Positions 60,273 through 64,000 of a DNA stretch of 64,000 nucleotides are shown here, one piece after another (position 1 is the first letter of the stretch; every line of letters begins with the position of its first letter). The stretch covers positions 29,787 through 93,786 of the forward strand of contig LSMY01000001.1 of the NCBI GenBank assembly GCA_001641225.1, given 5' to 3'. A program made the translations under genes and the position numbers. The notes beneath the pieces are model-generated. The model ran no database searches, was not told the DNA's origin, and saw only the letters and a list, made by a program, of their open reading frames with translations. This DNA comes from Mycoplasma sp. Bg2. GTDB lineage: Bacteria > Bacillota_I > Bacilli_A > Mycoplasmatales > Hepatoplasmataceae.

Positions 60273-60611
60273 TTAATAATTATCAAAGGGATTAGAAGGG
60301 GTACCAGAAATTGAGGCAGCAAGTAAGGCAAGACCTATTAATAATGAAATTGTTAACAAAAAAAGTAAAACTTCAGTTTTGTATCTTCCTCAAAATCCTT
60401 TAAAAGACCAAGGTGGAAGATCTGCAACTGAAGCCTTTGATTCTTTTTTTGCAGCTTTTGCTGAAAAAAATCACCAAATAAACATTGCTCCCAATAAAAT
60501 AAGTAATAATCCTACAACTCCAAAGGAAATTATTTGTGCTTTTGAAGGTTCATCATTAAGACCATTACCATAAAAATCTATTTCCAAGTAATTTGAAAAA
60601 ATATTATACAT
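60273..60611 (-). CDS. Two-helix membrane protein, unknown function
   Basis: 112 residues. An acidic N-terminus (about 28 residues), a first hydrophobic helix (about 29-50, ending in WWFF), a basic loop with two TGA-Trp and a KESKASVADLPPW stretch, then a second helix (about 80-102) and a short Pro/Asn tail. No family is recognised. TATAAT lies 6 nt before the ATG and there is no ribosome-binding site. It ends 15 nt before the EIICB start, so they may be co-transcribed. Confidence 0.7.
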
Positions 60612-60617
60612 AAATTA

Positions 60618-60623
60618 ATTATA
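60618..60623 (-). promoter_or_regulatory. -10 box of the two-helix membrane protein gene, leaderless start
   Basis: TATAAT with 6 nt to the ATG at 60611. A TTGACA-like box is present upstream but only 12 nt from this -10, so either spacing is unusual or another -10 is used. Confidence 0.45.
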
Positions 60624-60788
60624 TATAAAATTATTTGTCAAGGTTTTATCAAATTATTTTAAATTTTAAAAATATACTAATTAAAAACTAATTAATTAAA
60701 TAATAATGGTAGAAATTACTACATAATTTTAAAAATTAAAATAATTTGAAAAAAAGTATCAAAAATAAAATGGAAAAATAAAAAAGGG

Positions 60789-60794
60789 TATAAA
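60789..60794 (+). promoter_or_regulatory. -10 box of nrdI, near-leaderless start
   Basis: TATAAA (TATAAAAT) with 11 nt to the ATG at 60806 and no ribosome-binding site. The surrounding 190-bp spacer (60612-60805) is AT-rich without a further feature or a recognisable NrdR box. Confidence 0.4.
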
Positions 60795-60805
60795 ATAGTA
60801 TAGCA

Positions 60806-61171
60806 ATGAAATTAATATATTATTCAATAACTGGAAATACAAAAAAAATTGCAAGAAAAATTGCAGATTATAAATATGAGGAAATAACCCCAAATTTAAT
60901 TGTTGATGAAGACTTTGTAATCATAACTTCTTCTACAGGCTTCGGGCTTCCTCAAGATGAAGTAAAAGAATTTTTAGAAAATAACCGGGTTCATTTAAAA
61001 GGAGTAATTGGATCTGGAAATAGAAATTGAGGAAGAAACTTTTGCAAAGGATCAAAAAGAATTGCGGAACACTTTAATGTTCCTTATTTATATAGTGTTG
61101 AATTAGCCGGAAACACTTATGATATTGCAAGATCAAAAAAGAAAATAGAGGAGTTAATTAGCAATGAATAA
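60806..61171 (+). CDS. nrdI: NrdI flavodoxin
   Basis: 121 residues. The FMN phosphate loop is YYSITGNTKK (5-14) and the second loop SSTGFGLPQDEV; one TGA-Trp. NrdI supplies the oxidant that builds the Mn(III)2-tyrosyl radical in class Ib NrdF. It overlaps nrdE by 8 nt. Confidence 0.95.
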
Positions 61172-63257
61172 AGATTTAGAACACATCCAACTAAATAATG
61201 AAATCAAACAAGAGAAAAATGGCTTTTTCCAATTAGAAAAAGATCTTGAAGCTCGTGATATTTTTATTGATATTTTTAATTCTCGTTATAAAGTTGAAAA
61301 AGATCAATACACAAGAATTAAAAAACTAGTAGAAAAAAACCTTTATAAAAGAAAATTATTAACTTGATATACAGAAAAACAAATAAATGAACTTGACAAA
61401 TTAATTAGAGATCAAAAATTTCAGTTTAAATCATATATGGCTGCGAAAAAATTTCTAAATGAATATACCTTAAAATCATTTGATAAAAATACAAACTATG
61501 AAGACTATGAAGATAGAGTAGTAGTTTTAAGTTTATACCTTGCCCAAGGAGATTTTGAAAAAGCTAAAAGAATTGGGCTTGAAATTGTTCATGGTCGTTA
61601 TCAACCCGCAACTCCAACCATGCAAGATGCTGGAAGATTTAATTCTGGTGAAATGGTTAGTTGTTTCCTTTTAGAAATGGATGATAATTTAAATTCCATT
61701 AATTATATTTTAGGAACCTCAATGAACTTATCTAAATTTGGTGGCGGAGTTGCTGTCAACATTTCTAAAATTAGAAATAGGGGTTCTGCACTTAGAGGAA
61801 TAAAAGGAATTACTGCAGGAGTAATGCCTATTTTAAAATTACTTGAAGATTCATTTTCCTTTGCAAATAAAATGGACCAAAGAAATGGAGCTGGAGCTGC
61901 TTACTTAAATGTTTTTCATTGAGATGTTTTAGAATTTTTAGATGCTAAAAAAATTAATGCCGATGAAAAAAATAGAATCCAGTTGCTTGCTTTAGGACTT
62001 ATTATTCAAGATAAAATGTTTGATCTTGCAAAAGAAGGAAAAGACATGGCCCTTTTTTCAAGTTATGATGTTAAAAAAGAATATGGAATTGCCCTCGATG
62101 ATATGGACATTAACAAAATGTATGATGAATTAATTAATAATCCCTTAATTCATCGCCAATATACTAGTGCAAGAAGACTACTTATTAAAATTGCTCAGAC
62201 TCAATTAGAATCAGGTTATCCGTACATTGTCTTTAAAGACAATGCAAATAGAGTTCATCCCCTAAAAGGTGTTGGACCAATTAAGATGTCAAATCTTTGT
62301 ACAGAAATTTTTCAAGTACAAGAAACATCAATCATTAATGACTATTCTATTCCAGACATCATCAAACATGATGTAAGTTGTAATTTAGGATCATTAAACA
62401 TTGTTAATATGATGGAAAATAAAGATTTAGAAATAACTGTTGCTACTGCAATGGACGCTTTAACTGCTGTTGTTGATTTAACTTCAATTCCTGTTGCACC
62501 CGGAATTAAAAAAGCAAATGAGGAATTGCATTCTGTTGGACTTGGTGCCTTAAATTTACATGGATTTTTTGCCAAAAATAACATTATGTATGAATCAGAA
62601 CAAGCAAAAGAATTTGTCAAAACATTTTTCGCCGCAATCAACTATTATTCACTTAAACGTTCAATGGAAATTGCAAAAGAGAAAAAAGAAACTTTTTGAG
62701 GTTATGAAAAATCAGAATATGCAAATGGAAATTATTTTGACAAATATCTAAAAAATGATTATCTTCCAGAAGGAAACAAAGTAAAAAGCTTATTTGAAGG
62801 AATTACTCTTCCAACAATTGAAGATTGAAAACAATTAAAAGCAGATGTAAAAAAATATGGAATTTGACACTCTTACCGTCTTTCCATTGCCCCAAACCAA
62901 TCAACAGCTTACATTGCCAATGCTACACCTTCTGTGATGCCTATTACCAATGTCATTGAATCACGGGTTTATGGAAATTCAACAACATATTATCCAATGC
63001 CCTATCTAAAACCACAAAATCTTTTATTTTATAAAAATGCCTTTGAAATGGACCAAACTAAAGTAATTGATTTAGTTGCTGAAATTCAGGAACATATTGA
63101 CCAAGGAATTAGTACAATATTATATGTAAACAGTGATACGTCAACAAAAGACTTAGCAAAATTATATTTATATGCTTACAAGAAAGGATTAAAAGCACTT
63201 TACTATACAAGAACTAAAAACTTAAAAGTAAATGAGTGCGGGTCATGTTATGCCTAA
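61164..63257 (+). CDS. nrdE: Class Ib ribonucleotide reductase, large subunit
   Basis: 697 residues. It lacks the long N-terminal ATP-cone of class Ia. Catalytic NLCTEI (Asn, Cys, Glu) lies mid-protein, with the redox Cys partner in NSGEMVSCFL; the C-terminal ECGSCYA is the CxxC tail reduced by NrdH/thioredoxin. It converts NDPs to dNDPs. It is in a nrdI-nrdE-nrdF operon; nrdF overlaps its end by about 26 nt. Confidence 0.97.
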
Positions 63258-64000
63258 AGATACAGTTAGAAAAGCGATCAACTGAAATCGCTTCGATGAA
63301 AATTACACCAAGATTTTTTGAGATCAAAACATTCGTCAATTTTGAGTTGATGAAGAAATTTCTCTTGCAGAAGATAAAAAAGCTTGATTAACTTTAAGTG
63401 AAAAAGAAAAAGATACCTATGAAAAGATTCTTGCCGGACTTACTTTATTAGATACAGAGCAAGGAGGAGTTGGAATGCCCATGATTATGCAACATGTAGA
63501 TGATTTACATGCTAAAGCCGTTTTGGCCTTCATGGGAGCAATGGAAGGGATGCATGCTAAATCCTATTCTACAATTTTTTCAACTCTTTCTTCTACAGAC
63601 CGAATTGATGAACTTTTTGAATGAGTAGAAGAAAATAAAGAGCTCCAAAAAAAGGTTGACATCATTTTAAAAAGATATAATGGCATTACTGATGATGCAA
63701 GTTTATACATGGCAATGGCTTCATCTGTCCTACTTGAAACTTTCTTATTTTATTCCGGATTTTATTATCCGTTGTATTTTGCTGGCCAAGGAAAATTAAT
63801 TGGTTCTGGAGAAATTATTAATTTAATTATTAGAGATGAATCAGTTCATGGAGTTTTTGTTGGACTACTTGCACAAAACACTTTAGCAAAACTTCCTCTT
63901 GAAAAACAGGAAGAACTAAAAAAAGAAGTTATTTCAATAATGGTTGAACTTTTTGCAAATGAAGAAATTTATACAAGAGATTTATACTTTGATTTAGGAC
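63232..64000 (+). CDS. nrdF: Class Ib ribonucleotide reductase, small subunit (partial)
   Basis: 256 codons to the window edge; the protein continues. Start is ATG at 63232 overlapping nrdE, with ATG at 63250 (MPKDT) as an alternative. Metal ligands look complete: Asp in ISLAEDKKAW, MEGMHAKSYS (E-x-x-H), LLETFLFYSG (Glu), and RDESVHG (Glu and His). It therefore looks like a normal metal-dependent class Ib enzyme rather than the metal-free DOPA-radical variant known in some mycoplasmas. Confidence 0.93.

Noticed and set aside
1728..63257. Apparent frameshifts or pseudogenes where genes are broken by TGA
   Set aside because: All breaks in the accepted genes are TGA in the same frame and restore conserved Trp or normal length when read as Trp; this is code 4, not decay.

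Overview
The window is Mollicutes (mycoplasma-type) chromosomal DNA, very AT-rich by eye. UGA is read as tryptophan throughout: nearly every long gene is split by in-frame TGA, and each split protein becomes a normal family member once TGA is read as Trp (PolC, TopA, ArcA, ArcB, SecY, NrdE, RpsB). All coordinates here use genetic code 4. I cannot name the genus. An arginine deiminase operon, PTS sugar uptake and the absence of biosynthetic genes fit a host-associated, amino-acid- and sugar-fermenting mycoplasma.

Layout. 1-1620 (minus): a partial PnuC-like membrane transporter behind a structured leader with a terminator, and two orphan PTS EIIB-like proteins. 1728-6770 (minus): arginine deiminase operon arcA-arcB-arcD-arcC, which makes ATP from arginine. 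7129-27944 (minus): information-processing genes ribF-truB-rbfA-infB-rnpM-nusA, polC, rseP, cdsA-frr-pyrH-tsf-rpsB, topA and rbgA. 28028-34793: a small-RNA candidate (+), then (minus) a 53-aa membrane protein, tRNA-Ile, rpsI-rplM, truA, the ECF transporter motor genes, and the alpha operon rplQ-rpoA-rpsK-rpsM-rpmJ. 34794-44005: an orphan MazF-like protein and two tandem plus-strand amino-acid permeases lie between rpmJ and infA; then infA-map-adk-secY (minus), and plus-strand pyrG between secY and rplO. 44053-54152 (minus): S10/spc ribosomal protein genes rplO to rpsJ. 54721-60611: sugar region with manA (+), a GH4 6-phospho-glycosidase, two PTS permeases and a two-helix membrane protein. 60806-64000 (+): nrdI-nrdE-nrdF, with nrdF running off the end.

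Most striking points. (1) Ribosomal protein S2 is predicted at 982 residues: a normal S2 core with an acidic/basic N-terminal tail and a C-terminal extension of about 670 residues carrying three near-identical helix-hairpin-helix-like repeats and a weaker fourth. (2) L3, L29, S5, S3 and L23 also carry long charged or disordered extensions. (3) Candidate attenuators precede the pnuC-like gene, pyrG and rpmJ. (4) Two stretches look like small RNAs with promoter and terminator but no convincing ORF (28028-28117 + and about 54392-54595 minus). (5) At least eight genes have a -10 box 6-11 nt before the start codon, suggesting leaderless or near-leaderless mRNAs.

How the genes fit together: the arc operon, the PTS permeases, ManA and GH4 glycosidase feed energy and carbon metabolism. 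NrdIEF and PyrG feed DNA/RNA precursor pools. The rest is the core replication, transcription, translation and secretion machinery in largely conserved Firmicute-like order, but with rimP, uppS and proS missing from their usual places.
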